DNA from: DATFVJ01 sp963727015
GTDB lineage: Bacteria > Actinomycetota > Actinomycetes > Streptosporangiales > Streptosporangiaceae
Assembly: GCA_963727015.1 (NCBI GenBank)
Contig: CAVSEV010000010.1
Location: 186,001-250,000, forward strand
DNA: 64,000 bases
Direction of reading: 5' to 3'
In this document: positions 16,820-25,944 of the stretch, one piece after another
How the letters are laid out: each line of letters starts with the position of its first letter
How positions within the stretch are numbered: the first letter of the stretch is position 1
Position numbers and translations under genes: made by a program
Notes under the pieces: model-generated
Databases searched by the model: none
What the model was told of the DNA's origin: nothing
What the model saw: the letters and a program-made list of their open reading frames with translations, nothing else

Positions 16820-17608
16820 ATGGCGGGTTACGAAGAGGACCTGCGCCTTGCGCACGTTCTGGCCGACGCGGCGGATGACATAACGACGCGGCGGTTCCGC
16901 GCACTCGACCTGCGCGTAGAGACCAAACCGGACCTTACGCCGGTGACCGACGCCGATCGTGCGGCCGAGGACTCGCTCCGTAACGTGCTGCGGAGGGCGC
17001 GCCCACGCGATGCGGTCATTGGCGAGGAGTCCGGCCAGACGGGGTTCGGGCCGCGCTGCTGGGTCGTGGATCCCATCGACGGGACCAAGAACTACGTGCG
17101 GGGCGTGCCCGTGTGGGCGACGCTGATCGCGCTGATGATGGGTGACGAGGTCGTGGTGGGTGTGGCCTCCGCGCCGACGCTCAGCCGGCGGTGGTGGGCG
17201 GCGAGAGGAGGCGGTTCCTGGTCAGGCCGCAGCCTCACCAAGGCGGCGAGAAGCCGGGTGTCCTCGGTGACCAAGCTTGAAGACGCCTCGTTCTCGTATT
17301 CCAGCCTGGGCGGCTGGGAGGAACAGGGCAGGCTTGACGGTTTCCTCGGGCTGTCCCGCTCCGTCTGGCGTACCCGCGCCTTTGGTGATTTCTGGTCACA
17401 CGTCCTTGTCGCAGAGGGCGCGGTGGACATCGCGGCTGAGCCGCAGGTGAGCCTCTGGGACCTGGCCGCCTTGCAGGTGATCGTCGAGGAGGCCGGCGGC
17501 AGCTTCACCGACCTCAACGGCGAGCCACGGCCCGACGGTGGCAACGTCCTTTGCACCAACGGGCATCTGCATGAAGAGGCACTCGCCATGCTGGCGGCCC
17601 GCGACTGA
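16820..17608 (+). CDS. hisN: Histidinol-phosphatase of the inositol-monophosphatase family
   Basis: 262 residues with all metal-site motifs of the family: VTDADRAAED, the catalytic GEESG, WVVDPIDGTKNYVRG and the C-terminal SLWDLAALQVIVEEAGG. In actinobacteria this clade (HisN) removes phosphate from L-histidinol phosphate. ATG 16820 is chosen because homology begins at once; the long upstream open frame is a shadow of rsgA. Proximity to aroA/rsgA is conserved in related genomes. Confidence 0.88.
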   Translation: MAGYEEDLRLAHVLADAADDITTRRFRALDLRVETKPDLTPVTDADRAAEDSLRNVLRRARPRDAVIGEESGQTGFGPRCWVVDPIDGTKNYVRGVPVWATLIALMMGDEVVVGVASAPTLSRRWWAARGGGSWSGRSLTKAARSRVSSVTKLEDASFSYSSLGGWEEQGRLDGFLGLSRSVWRTRAFGDFWSHVLVAEGAVDIAAEPQVSLWDLAALQVIVEEAGGSFTDLNGEPRPDGGNVLCTNGHLHEEALAMLAARD

Positions 17609-17629
17609 ACACCACCCAGCACATGCTTG

Positions 17630-17698
17630 CCCGTGATCGCCGTGCCCGTGATCGCCGTGCCCGTGATCGCCGTGCCCGTGATCGCCGTGCCCGTGATC
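17630..17698. repeat. 15-bp tandem repeat downstream of hisN
   Basis: Four and a half copies of CCGTGATCGCCGTGC. On the minus strand they spell a spurious His/Gly/Asp-rich peptide. No start or ribosome binding site supports a gene. Confidence 0.85.
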
Positions 17699-17905
17699 CG
17701 GGCGTTGGCGGGGATGTCCGCTGACAACGCTCCGGGATCTCAGCGCACGTGGCCGCTGGCGCACCGCCAGGGACACAATCTCAGCCGGTGAGACTGGCGG
17801 GCTTGAGCATACTTTGGGCTTGCCGTACGAAGGACTTTAACCGATGCTTGACGGTACGAATCACAATTTCACAAAACAGCTTGCCTATCCGGAGAGTGAT
17901 CCACC

Positions 17906-18325
17906 ATGCAGGTAAGGGATGGCATGAGCCCGCTTGTGCTTACCGTGGGCCCCGCGCACACACTCCGTGAGGCGGCACGCCTGATGTCGGCGCGGCACGT
18001 GGGTGCGGCCATCGTGATCGATTCTGAGCACTCGGGGATCGGGATCCTCACCGAACGCGACATCCTCAACTCCCTGGGCGCTGGCCAGAACCCGGACACC
18101 GAACTCGTCGCCCATCACCGCTCCAGCGACCTGGTCTTCGCGTCGCCCGACTGGACCCTTGAACAGGCCGCGGCCGCGATGGTTCGTGGCGGATTCCGTC
18201 ACCTGATTGTCGTCGATGGCCAGGACGTCAGCGGCCTGCTTTCGATGCGGGACATCGTGCGCTGCTGGTCCAGGGCACGGCCGGTGACCACGCGGCCGAC
18301 CGCGAGCGCGCGGAGCGGCGGGTAG
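17906..18325 (+). CDS. Two-CBS-domain protein
   Basis: 139 residues forming one Bateman module. CBS1 has VRDGMSPLVLTVGPAHTLREA and GIGILTERDIL; CBS2 has DLVFASPDWTLEQAAAAM and GLLSMRDIVR. Such stand-alone pairs bind adenosyl ligands and act as energy sensors, with unknown partner. The ATG follows GGAGAG by eight bases. The C-terminal ~18 residues are derived from a GC-rich repeat that continues past the stop. Confidence 0.88.
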   Translation: MQVRDGMSPLVLTVGPAHTLREAARLMSARHVGAAIVIDSEHSGIGILTERDILNSLGAGQNPDTELVAHHRSSDLVFASPDWTLEQAAAAMVRGGFRHLIVVDGQDVSGLLSMRDIVRCWSRARPVTTRPTASARSGG

Positions 18326-18390
18326 CGGGTAGCCGCGCCGGCCCGCCTCGCTCGCGGGGTAGCCGCGCCGGCCCGCCTGCGCTTGCGGGG
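18326..18390. repeat. Direct repeat between CBS and SDR genes
   Basis: Two copies of a ~32-bp block beginning GGGTAGCCGCGCCGGCCCGC lie between the CBS-domain stop and the SDR start. Confidence 0.6.
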
Positions 18391-18419
18391 ATGGTGCGCT
18401 TGCGCGAGAGTGTGGCGCC

Positions 18420-19175
18420 ATGCAGCTTAGGGGCGCCGCCGTCTTGATAACCGGGGGATCTTCTGGGATAGGGGCGGCCACAGCGCGTGCGGTGGCCGCG
18501 GCCGGCGCGCGGCCGCTGGTCGCCGGGCGCGACCGGGAGCGGCTGGACGCGGTCGCGGCGCAGACCGGCGGGGTCGCGCTGATCGCCGATCTCGCCGCAA
18601 CCGGCGGCGTCCACGGTCTCGTGGACGCAGCACTGCGGGCCGCGCCCGCTGGCGTCGACGTACTGATCAACAATGCGGGCGTCGGCTGGGCGGGACCGTT
18701 CGGCGACCTTCCTGCCGCGGCCGAGGATCGGCTGATCGCGGTCAACCTGACGGCGCCGCTGCGGCTGACCCGCCTGCTCGTCCCCGCGATGGCCGGCCGC
18801 GGGCGCGGCCACGTGGTGTTCGTCTCGTCCATCGCGGGCGCCACCGGCGTGCGGCGCGAGGCGGCGTACGCCGCGACCAAGGCGGGCGTGCACTACTTCG
18901 CCGAGAGCATCCGCTACGAGCTTCGCGGCAGCGGGGCCGGCGTCTCCGTCGTCTTCCCCGGGGTGATCGACACTCCCTTCTTCGAGCGGCGGGGCACGCC
19001 CTACCAGCGGAGACGGCCGGCCCCCATTCCTCCTGAACGGGTGGCCCGTGCGATCCTCGCCGCAATCGAAGGGAACCGCGCCGAGGTGTTCGCCCCCGGC
19101 TGGCTGCGTTATCCCGCATTGCTGCGTGGCGCCGCGCCCGGGTTGTTCCGGTCGCTGGCCGGGCGGTTCGGCTAA
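18420..19175 (+). CDS. Short-chain dehydrogenase/reductase
   Basis: 251 residues of a classical SDR: nucleotide-binding TGGSSGIGAATARAV, NNAG at residues ~80-83, catalytic Ser in VFVSSIAGATG and the YAATKAG pair (Tyr/Lys). The basic residue in AGRDRERL after beta2 suggests NADP(H) preference. A basic C-terminal region (RRGTPYQRRRP) and a last hydrophobic helix resemble lipid-active SDRs. Substrate unknown. Confidence 0.88.
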   Translation: MQLRGAAVLITGGSSGIGAATARAVAAAGARPLVAGRDRERLDAVAAQTGGVALIADLAATGGVHGLVDAALRAAPAGVDVLINNAGVGWAGPFGDLPAAAEDRLIAVNLTAPLRLTRLLVPAMAGRGRGHVVFVSSIAGATGVRREAAYAATKAGVHYFAESIRYELRGSGAGVSVVFPGVIDTPFFERRGTPYQRRRPAPIPPERVARAILAAIEGNRAEVFAPGWLRYPALLRGAAPGLFRSLAGRFG

Positions 19176-19204
19176 CGCTGCGTCCCACGCGCACGCGAGG
19201 CCCG

Positions 19205-19265
19205 CGCGGCAACCGGCCAGGATCGCGGCAACCAGCCAGGTGCGCGGCAACCAGCCAGGTGCGGA
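19205..19265. repeat. 18-19-bp tandem repeat downstream of SDR
   Basis: Three imperfect copies of GCGGCAACCAGCCAGGTGC follow the SDR stop. No gene. Confidence 0.7.
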
Positions 19266-19399
19266 GGAACTGGCCTGGTAAGGGACCAACGCTCCTGCAT
19301 AAAGGACGTTCGGCTGGTATGCCGCCGGCAGTTACGGCCAGACCGTTGATGTCGGTATGGACTGACTAACCTGGGGCGGGTGACCAAGAGGTGATCGCG

Positions 19400-19654
19400 A
19401 TGGCTGCTACGCCGCCTTCGCCTGGGAACTGGAAGGTCGTGTCCATGAACGCCGGCGGATCACGCCCGGTGGACGTCCGCGCGAACATCGGCGCCACGCT
19501 GCCGGCGTTGCCCTGGATCACCGCTGCGCTGCGCGCGGGCGGGGTGCGCCTCGTGGCCGCGGGCGTCGTCCTCATCGCGGTTCCGCTGCGCCGCGCGTCG
19601 CGCGACACGCGGGCCGGCTCAGCTGGCGCGGCCGCGCCGCCGGCCAGCTCATGA
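19400..19654 (+). CDS. Small membrane protein of unknown function
   Basis: 84 residues, one clear hydrophobic segment (LRAGGVRLVAAGVVLIAVPL) and a proline/alanine-rich tail. ATG 19400 follows GAGGTG by seven bases; GTG 19391 is possible. Its stop overlaps the ATG of the SRPBCC gene by 4 bp, so the two are translationally coupled and probably work together. I do not recognise the family. Confidence 0.5.
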   Translation: MAATPPSPGNWKVVSMNAGGSRPVDVRANIGATLPALPWITAALRAGGVRLVAAGVVLIAVPLRRASRDTRAGSAGAAAPPASS

Positions 19655-21480
19655 GCACTGCCGGGCTCGACCGCATCCTGCCCGCGGCGCGGCTGCGCGA
19701 GACGGACACGGTCGACCTCGCTGTGCCTGCCGACCAGGCCTGGCGCGCGATCCGGCATGGAAACCTGGCCGATTCGCCTGCCATCAACGCACTCTTCGCG
19801 ATCCGTGGGATACCCGGCAGGTTCACCCGTCGCCACGACGCGACGGAGCCAGCGAAGCTGAATATCGACGATCTCATCTCCTCGCCCGCCAGACCCGGGT
19901 TCCAGCTGCTCGCCGACAGCCCGCCGGACGAGTTCACAGTCGGCGCGATCGGCAAGGTCTGGCGGCCCGACATCATGTTCGTGCACGTCCACGATGCGGG
20001 CGCGTTCGCCGCGTTCGACGACCCGGGATTCGTCAAGGTGGCGTGGGCCATCCGGCTGGCCCGGCTGACCGAGCACGACACCAGGGTCATCTTCGAACTA
20101 AGGGTCAGCGCGACGGACGAGGCTTCATGGCGCAAGTTCAGGCGCTACTTCCGCGTCATCGGCCCCGCCTCGCACTTCATCCGCCGCTCAGTGCTCGCCA
20201 CGATGGCCCGCACGCACGGCACGCCCGAAGCGGCGGAGAATGTGCGTCCGCTGCCCGGCGACGAGCTCCTTCCCGATGCCGCAGGCCAGGTGACCCACGC
20301 GGTGACCGTGCACGCGCGGCCCGCCGACATCTGGCCATGGCTGGCGCAGATGGGCTGCCGTCGCGGCGGCTTCTACAGCATCGACCTGCTCGACAACCGC
20401 GCGCGGAGCGCGCGTGAGATCCACCCCGACCTGCAGAACATCACCCCGGGCGACGTCCTGCCTGCCACGCCAAAGGGCGGCGAAGGTTTTGAGGTGCTGC
20501 GCAGCGGGAAGCCCACCGAGCTGATCCTCGGCGGTCTCTACGATCAGGAGACCGGCCTCCAGCTACCCTTCGACGCCGCGCGCCCAGTGCAGTACTGGCA
20601 AGTGACCTGGGCATTCATCCTCCAGCCGTGTGACGACGGCACAACCAGGCTGCGCGTTCGCGCCCGCGCCTCATTCCCGCACACCGGGCGGTTGCACGGG
20701 ATGTGGCTGACACAGGTTCATCACCTGATGCAAAGCGCGCAGCTGCGGCACATCGCGGCACGTGCGGAAGGACGGCTCCGCCGCGACGACTGGCTGGACG
20801 TCGTGGACGGCACTGTGGGCACAGCGATTATGGCAGCCGGCCTGCTCACCCCGTTCCGCCGGGCAAGGCGTAACCGCTGGGGCATCGACGACGCCACCGC
20901 CGGCCGCAGCTACCCGGGTGACGAACTCATCCCGGAGCCGCGGTGGAGCTGGACGCATGGCGTGGAAATCGATGCGGCCGCAGCAGACGCATGGCCGTGG
21001 ATAGCCCAGATCGGCGCCGGCCGCGGTGGCTTCTACAGCTACCAGTGGCTGGAGAACATACTCGGTTGCGACGTGCGCAACGCGGAGACCATCCACCCGG
21101 AGTGGGCGGTACGCGAAGGCGGGGAACTCCGCCTGCACCCCAAGGTGCCGCCGCTGCGGGTCCTGTCGGTCACACCAGGCAGGTCCCTCGTCGCGTTCAT
21201 GGGCCCGCAAACCGGCGAGGAAAAGCGCTGGATCGCCGCCAGCTGGCTATTTTTGGTCGAGCCGCTGCACGCCGGACCAGGGGCGGCTGAACGCTGCCGC
21301 GTGATCAGCCGGTACCGCTGCGCCACGTCTGATGACCTCGCCAGCCGGCTGCAGTTCGGCCCCGCGCTCATCGAGCCGATCGGCTTCGCGATGGACCGGC
21401 GCATGCTCCTCGGCATCAAATACCGCGCCGAACGCCCCGTCGAATTACGCCAGCCCCAGCTTGACGGCGGCAGTGGTTAG
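19651..21480 (+). CDS. Triple SRPBCC (START-like) domain protein
   Basis: 609 residues made of three ligand-binding modules. The first (~1-190) contains ETDTVDLAVPADQAWRAIR and FVKVAWAIRLARL. The second and third are clearly homologous to each other: VTVHARPADIWPWLAQMG with RRGGFYSIDLLDN, and VEIDAAAADAWPWIAQIG with GRGGFYSYQWLEN. SRPBCC folds bind hydrophobic ligands in a deep cavity. Single modules of this kind are common; three in one chain are not. The protein has no signal peptide and is coupled to a small membrane protein. Function unknown. Confidence 0.75.
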   Translation: MSTAGLDRILPAARLRETDTVDLAVPADQAWRAIRHGNLADSPAINALFAIRGIPGRFTRRHDATEPAKLNIDDLISSPARPGFQLLADSPPDEFTVGAIGKVWRPDIMFVHVHDAGAFAAFDDPGFVKVAWAIRLARLTEHDTRVIFELRVSATDEASWRKFRRYFRVIGPASHFIRRSVLATMARTHGTPEAAENVRPLPGDELLPDAAGQVTHAVTVHARPADIWPWLAQMGCRRGGFYSIDLLDNRARSAREIHPDLQNITPGDVLPATPKGGEGFEVLRSGKPTELILGGLYDQETGLQLPFDAARPVQYWQVTWAFILQPCDDGTTRLRVRARASFPHTGRLHGMWLTQVHHLMQSAQLRHIAARAEGRLRRDDWLDVVDGTVGTAIMAAGLLTPFRRARRNRWGIDDATAGRSYPGDELIPEPRWSWTHGVEIDAAAADAWPWIAQIGAGRGGFYSYQWLENILGCDVRNAETIHPEWAVREGGELRLHPKVPPLRVLSVTPGRSLVAFMGPQTGEEKRWIAASWLFLVEPLHAGPGAAERCRVISRYRCATSDDLASRLQFGPALIEPIGFAMDRRMLLGIKYRAERPVELRQPQLDGGSG

Positions 21481-22157
21481 CCGATGAGGGGCAGCCGCGG
21501 ATCGGGATAGTGCCCGCCTGGCCACCGGCCCGCGGCCGCGCGAATCCAGTCCAGGTCGTCGGTCAGATCCTCAGGCCTGCCGGGCACCGTCCTCCGGGCG
21601 AGAAGCTGGTCAAGAATCGACGCGCAGACGGCGATGCCCTCGGGCACGGCGACCGGCTCACGCCCGAGTGCATCGGTCAGATCGAGGCCGTGGACCACTG
21701 CCTCCACCACGCGGCTCGGCACGAACTCACCGAGTTCCATCGGCGCGAAGTAGCCCGGCCCGACTAGCGACGGCGGATTCGCCCTGGCCTCCTCGATCGT
21801 CTTTGTGAAGGTTTGCGTTAGCACGCCTGGCATATCCGCGGGCGTCTTGCCGGCGACCATTGTGTAGGCGTAGTCGTACACGACAGGCGCCACCTCTGAT
21901 CGCGGTGAGATGAAGAAGCTGACCCTGTCCCTGCCTGCCTGGCCCTCACCAGGATCGGCGATCAGCGTCCTGGTGAGGCCGATGGAAATGTCCAAATGCC
22001 CGGCAAGCTCTAACAGGGACCAGCGCGGCAGGTTCGGGTCGAGGGGTTCAAGGTTCGTCGGCAGCGCCCATTCCTTGTCGCTGAGGGCGCCGAATACCCC
22101 AAGGATTGCCTGCAGTTGCCGGTCAAGCACGTCAACCGATGTTTCGTACGAATCCAT
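21477..22157 (-). CDS. Mycothiol-dependent maleylpyruvate-isomerase-type (DinB-fold) protein
   Basis: 226 residues of the TIGR03083-like actinobacterial family. The four-helix DinB fold carries likely metal ligands in ELAGHLDISIGLTR and VVEAVVHGLDLTD. These enzymes use or modify mycothiol; many members have no known reaction. Its stop overlaps the SRPBCC stop (convergent genes). ATG 22157 is the natural start. Confidence 0.8.
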   Translation of the reverse strand: MDSYETSVDVLDRQLQAILGVFGALSDKEWALPTNLEPLDPNLPRWSLLELAGHLDISIGLTRTLIADPGEGQAGRDRVSFFISPRSEVAPVVYDYAYTMVAGKTPADMPGVLTQTFTKTIEEARANPPSLVGPGYFAPMELGEFVPSRVVEAVVHGLDLTDALGREPVAVPEGIAVCASILDQLLARRTVPGRPEDLTDDLDWIRAAAGRWPGGHYPDPRLPLIG

Positions 22158-22564
22158 CGCGTTTCCTCAGATCCAGCCTTGTGCGCCGAGTGTGATCACC
22201 TCAGCGCCCCAGTGTCAAGGCAGCGGCGGCCGCGGGGCCGCCGGGCCGCCGGGCCGCCGGGCCGCGGGGCCGCGGGGCCGGGCTAACGCGGCCAGGCGTG
22301 GATCTATATTATTTCGGTCAACATGGTCGACTATTTGCACTCCGCGGTGGGCGCAGCTAGCGGCGCCGGCCCGCATAGATCGCGGTTGACATAGATCAAG
22401 TCCGGGGCTGAGACTCGCGGCATGTGTCCTGGTGCGCCCATGCTCGTGGCACGTCTGTACGTTGACCTGCTCCGAGTGCGCAGCGCGATCTGTCTTGCCG
22501 CCTGAGTTCTGTCGTCCGAGGCCCGTATCCGGGTGCACTGCCAGACAACCTCAAGGATGCCACC
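22158..22564. other. Intergenic region with 9-bp GC repeat
   Basis: 22225-22282 holds about six copies of GCCGCCGGG drifting into GCCGCGGGG. The remainder shows no coding or RNA signal. It separates the DinB-like gene from the truncated SBP56 gene and should contain both promoters. Confidence 0.5.
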
Positions 22565-23095
22565 ATGACCCACCCCCACCATGACCCCACCTTCTACCCC
22601 TCACCGCACGACGCGGCAGTGGCGCCACGGGAGAAGCTCGCCTACGTCGCGGCCTTCTCCCGCCCGGCAGACAAGCCGGACGCGCTGGCCGTTGTGGACG
22701 TCGACCCCGATTCCGCGAGCTACGCTTCCGTCGTCGGATTCACCGAGCTGACCAACCTCGGTGACGAGTTGCACCACTTCGGCTGGAACGCATGCTCGAG
22801 CGCGCTGTGCCCAGGGGGCGGCCACGACCATGGCGAGCGCCGCTACCTGATCGTTCCCGGCATCCGTGACCAGCCGAGCACGGTAAGCGAACGGGCCCGC
22901 CGCGGTCCGGTTAACCTGCGGCTCACCCACGCGTTCAGACCGCTCGCGAACAACCAGCCCAGGCTCGGCGGCCGCAACCTGGCCCGTGATCCCTACCCGT
23001 GTGAAGTTGCCCGCGCTATTAGCCGGGAACTTAACACGCTGACGGATCATGGCCTCAGCGCCGCCAAGCAAAGACCCCGGATGGGTGGTATTTGA
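22565..23095 (+). pseudogene. Selenium-binding protein 56 (SBP56)-like, N-terminal fragment
   Basis: The first ~100 residues match the start of SBP56/methanethiol-oxidase-like proteins: KLAYVAAFSRP, ALAVVDVDPDSASY, DELHHFGWNACSSALC and RRYLIVPGIR. After VPGIR (about 22868) similarity stops abruptly and the frame runs into unrelated sequence and the palindromic repeat. Full-length SBP56 is about 450 residues, so roughly three quarters are missing. It looks like a truncation by deletion or insertion. Confidence 0.75.
22984..23052. repeat. 67-bp palindromic repeat element, copy 2 (degenerate)
   Basis: The loop (GCGCTATTAGCCGGGAAC) and right arm (TTAACACGCTGACGGATCATG) are close to the element at 1175-1241. 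The left arm pairs at about 16 of 22 positions. It lies inside the tail of the broken SBP56 frame, close to where homology is lost. Confidence 0.55.
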
Positions 23096-23894
23096 GACTG
23101 ACGTTGCTGGAGTGGCGTTTCAGGTCGGGCGGCGCCGATCGTGGCCGTGACGGACGGGGCCCACGGCGCTCCGCCGAGGCGCTGCGATCCATTTCTCCAG
23201 GCGATCCGATTTTCTGGCGCTCCGCGCAGGCGCCAGGATTTGTTCCGGCTCACTCATCTGGCGCAGTCCGCGGCGGGACCATCGCACCCGCATGTTCCGC
23301 GCGGCTCATGGGCCCGCGAGAGCGCTCTACGCGAGTCTGACGTCGTCCGCGCGCTCGTGTACAGGCGGTGCGATATGCGGCGACCGTGAGCGCGCGGCCG
23401 ACCTGGGGGACCGGGTCACCAGGATCGGTACCTGGTGCCTCGGCCGTCAGCGCACCGGAACTGGAACTCGCCGATGGCAGCAGGGTCGCAGGCCATCTCC
23501 ATAACGGCTGCGCGGTGCCTTCGATACCGCCGGTGACACTGGCCTTCGGGGCTGCGCGGCGGGCGACCACGGCCGGCTACGGCTCGTCAACGCTGAGCAT
23601 CCCGGACGGCCCGGACCCGCCGGGCTGCTGTCCGGCCGGACGGGTATGTCGCCCGGGCGTCGGATGCCGAGGCAGGCGCTGCCGTTGATGCTGGGGCTGG
23701 CGAGCGTGGCAATGGCCGGCCGAGCGGGCTTCGCGCCGCCCTTGCGGCCTGGTGCGGCGAACCCGCTCACGTGACGGTCTGACGCGGGCGTTTGCCGGAC
23801 CGGTCGCAGCGCCGGTCAGCGCGCTTTGGCAGGGGCGGGCGAAATGTGCCTCGATTATGCTCGGATAGCTTGTCTTGCGAGCTTGGGGGCGCTG
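23096..23894. other. No gene supported
   Basis: About 800 bp of GC-rich sequence with open frames on both strands but no recognisable domain, start context or repeat. It follows two signs of rearrangement (truncated SBP56 and the palindrome) and may be decayed genes. Confidence 0.4.
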
Positions 23895-24667
23895 ATGGCC
23901 GAGGGACTTGACCCTATCGAGACCGGCCGCGAGCTGCACGAGCGCGTCAAGAACCTGCACGGGGAGCCGGCCGGGGATATGGACAGCGGTGCCGCAGCAG
24001 ACAAGGACGGCGCCCGCGGTGCCGCAGCAGACAAGCACGGCGCCCGCGACCATCATTCGCGGCGGGTGCAGATTTGTGAGGCCCTGCTGCTCGCGCTGGT
24101 CACCATGACGGCAGCCTGGGCGGGCTACGCGGCGGCGGCCTGGGGCACGACCTCGCGCGTCGACATCGCCCGGGCGAACACCCTGCGCGATCTCGCTACC
24201 CGCGCTGAACTCAGGGCGCTGTCGCTCCGCAACTTGGACTCCGCTTCCTTCGACGCCTGGTTCACCGCATTTACCCTCAACAACCCGCAGAAGGAAGCAA
24301 TCGCAGAACGCCGCTTCCGGCCCCAGTTCCTGGTCGCTTTCAAGGCGTGGCTGGCAACCGACCCGTTGCACAATCCTCATGCGCCGCCCGGGCCGACCTA
24401 TATGCCCCAGTACAAGCTCGCGGACCAGGCGAATGCCAACGCGCTCGACACCGCGTCCGACACGAAGTTCCAGGTAGGCACCCACGACGGGCTCGTGAGC
24501 GACGACTACATCCGGATCACGTCTTCCTCGCCGCGGTGCTGTTCCTGGTCGGAATCGGCAGCACGTTCAAGCTGTACAACGTCCGTTACGCCCTGATCAC
24601 GTTTGGATCTATGCTGCTCATCGTGGCGACGGTATTGATTTTGCTGCAGCCCGGCCTGCCCGACTGA
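23895..24667 (+). pseudogene. Membrane protein of unknown function, frameshifted near its 3' end
   Basis: The frame from ATG 23895 reads MAEGLDPIETGRELHERVK, then a duplicated GAAADKDGAR/GAAADKHGAR stretch, one membrane helix (ALLLALVTMTAAWAGYAAAA) and a soluble loop (~130 residues). Near 24510 this frame loses its hydrophobic continuation. The next frame supplies VFLAAVLFLVGIGSTFKLY and LITFGSMLLIVATVLILL to the stop at 24667. Joined, the protein would have three helices around one large loop, as in DUF4337-like proteins. The break is -1 and lies around CGGATCACGTC. Confidence 0.6.
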
Positions 24668-24691
24668 TGGGCAGACGCGGCCGGGACGCAA

Positions 24692-25798
24692 TCAGGACGC
24701 GGCCGCGCGCGAAATGATCGTGTCCACCTCGGCCTTGCGGCCGGCCTCCTCGGCGGCGAACCGCTCGCGATCGAGCTTTTCCGCTATGTCCTCGTCCTGG
24801 CCCATCAGGACCTCGAGATCCTGCTTGGCCATGTCAAGCACGCCGAGATCGTGGTAGGCCCGCTGCAGCCGCTCGCTCCACAGCCCGATGTCGCGCACGC
24901 ACGGCACGATCCGGGCGAACAGCAGGCTGCGGAACATCCTCATGTAGGGCGACTCGTCGAGGATCGGCTTGAGCTCCTTTACCGGGATGCCGAAGTTCTC
25001 CCAGACCTCAAAGCCACGGATCCGGTCGCGCATCAGGTAGCAGCCCTCGATGACGAAGTCCTCGCGCTCCCGCCGCTCCGCCTCGGTGATCTGCTTGTAA
25101 TAGTCGCGCAGCGCGAGCCGCCCGAACGCCACATGCCTGGCCTCGTCCTGCATCACGTAGGCGAGGATCTGCTTGGGCAGCGGCATGGTCGTCGTGTCGC
25201 GCATGAGCCCGAACGCGGCGAGCGCGAGCCCCTCGATCAGCACCTGCATGCCCAGATAGGGCATGTCCCACCTGGAGTCGCTGAGGGTCTCGGCGAGGAG
25301 CCTCTGCAACTGGCCGTTGACCGGGTAGACCAGGCCGATCTTGTCCTGCAAGAACCTGGCGTACAGCTCCACATGCCGCGCCTCGTCCATCACCTGGGTG
25401 GCGCCGTAGAACTTGGCGTCGAGGTCGGGGGCCGACTCCACGATCCGCGACGCGCACACCAGCGCGCCCTGCTCACCGTGCAGGAACTGCGAGAACTGCC
25501 ACGACGCCGCGTGCCGCCGCGCGTCCTCGCGCTGGCGCTCGCTCATCTTGCCCCAGTACTTGGTGCCGTAAATGGCCAGCGACTCATCCGGGACACCGAG
25601 CACGTTGCAGGGATCGACCTCGATGTCCCAGTCGATCCGCTTAGCGGCATCCCACTGCTTGTCCTTGCCCTTCTGGTACAGGGCAAGAAGCCGGTCGCGG
25701 CCATCGTCGTAATCCCAGCTGAAGCGGGCCGAACCCGCCGCGGGAACACTCCAGTCCAGGCTGGCAAGCGAGGTGGTATAGAGATCGCGGGTTGACAA
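24692..25798 (-). CDS. Ferritin-like diiron protein (putative oxygenase)
   Basis: About 368 residues, mostly helical, with two diiron half-motifs: DEARHVELYARFL and DEARHVAFGRLAL (E-x2-H), and a further Glu in LHGEQGALV. This is the ferritin-like oxygenase/R2-like class of high-GC actinobacteria; the true substrate is unknown. TTG 25798 is preferred because GGAGG lies seven bases upstream, while GTG 25804 touches the ribosome binding site. The region upstream holds palindromic TACGTAC motifs and a TTGACA box, and a TetR-type gene is next in the same direction. Confidence 0.75.
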   Translation of the reverse strand: MSTRDLYTTSLASLDWSVPAAGSARFSWDYDDGRDRLLALYQKGKDKQWDAAKRIDWDIEVDPCNVLGVPDESLAIYGTKYWGKMSERQREDARRHAASWQFSQFLHGEQGALVCASRIVESAPDLDAKFYGATQVMDEARHVELYARFLQDKIGLVYPVNGQLQRLLAETLSDSRWDMPYLGMQVLIEGLALAAFGLMRDTTTMPLPKQILAYVMQDEARHVAFGRLALRDYYKQITEAERREREDFVIEGCYLMRDRIRGFEVWENFGIPVKELKPILDESPYMRMFRSLLFARIVPCVRDIGLWSERLQRAYHDLGVLDMAKQDLEVLMGQDEDIAEKLDRERFAAEEAGRKAEVDTIISRAAAS

Positions 25799-25843
25799 GG
25801 TCACTCCTCCCGCCGCAGCGCCGACGATCCTGAGCGCGGCACC

Positions 25844-25886
25844 TGTACGTTGTACGACGGTCGCACGTACACCGTACGTATGTCAA
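25844..25886 (-). promoter_or_regulatory. Putative promoter with TetR-type operator
   Basis: On the minus strand TTGACA (25886-25881) lies ahead of the diiron gene. It is directly followed by a perfect palindrome ACGTAC-3-GTACGT (25865-25879) and a second GTAC-3-GTAC pair (25845-25855). The -10 box is not clear. A neighbouring TetR-family gene makes it the likely binder. Confidence 0.45.
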
Positions 25887-25944
25887 CGCCTTTTGGCTCG
25901 GCCGGTTCGGGCACCGCTGCCCTTTCGTGGCTCTAGCTTGTAAT

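Noticed and set aside
17396..17776. Histidine/aspartate-rich GHGDH peptide, possible metal-binding protein
   Set aside because: Produced entirely by the 15-bp array antisense to the hisN 3' end; no ribosome binding site.
17850..17885. TTGACG promoter ahead of the CBS-domain gene
   Set aside because: No -10-like hexamer at acceptable spacing.
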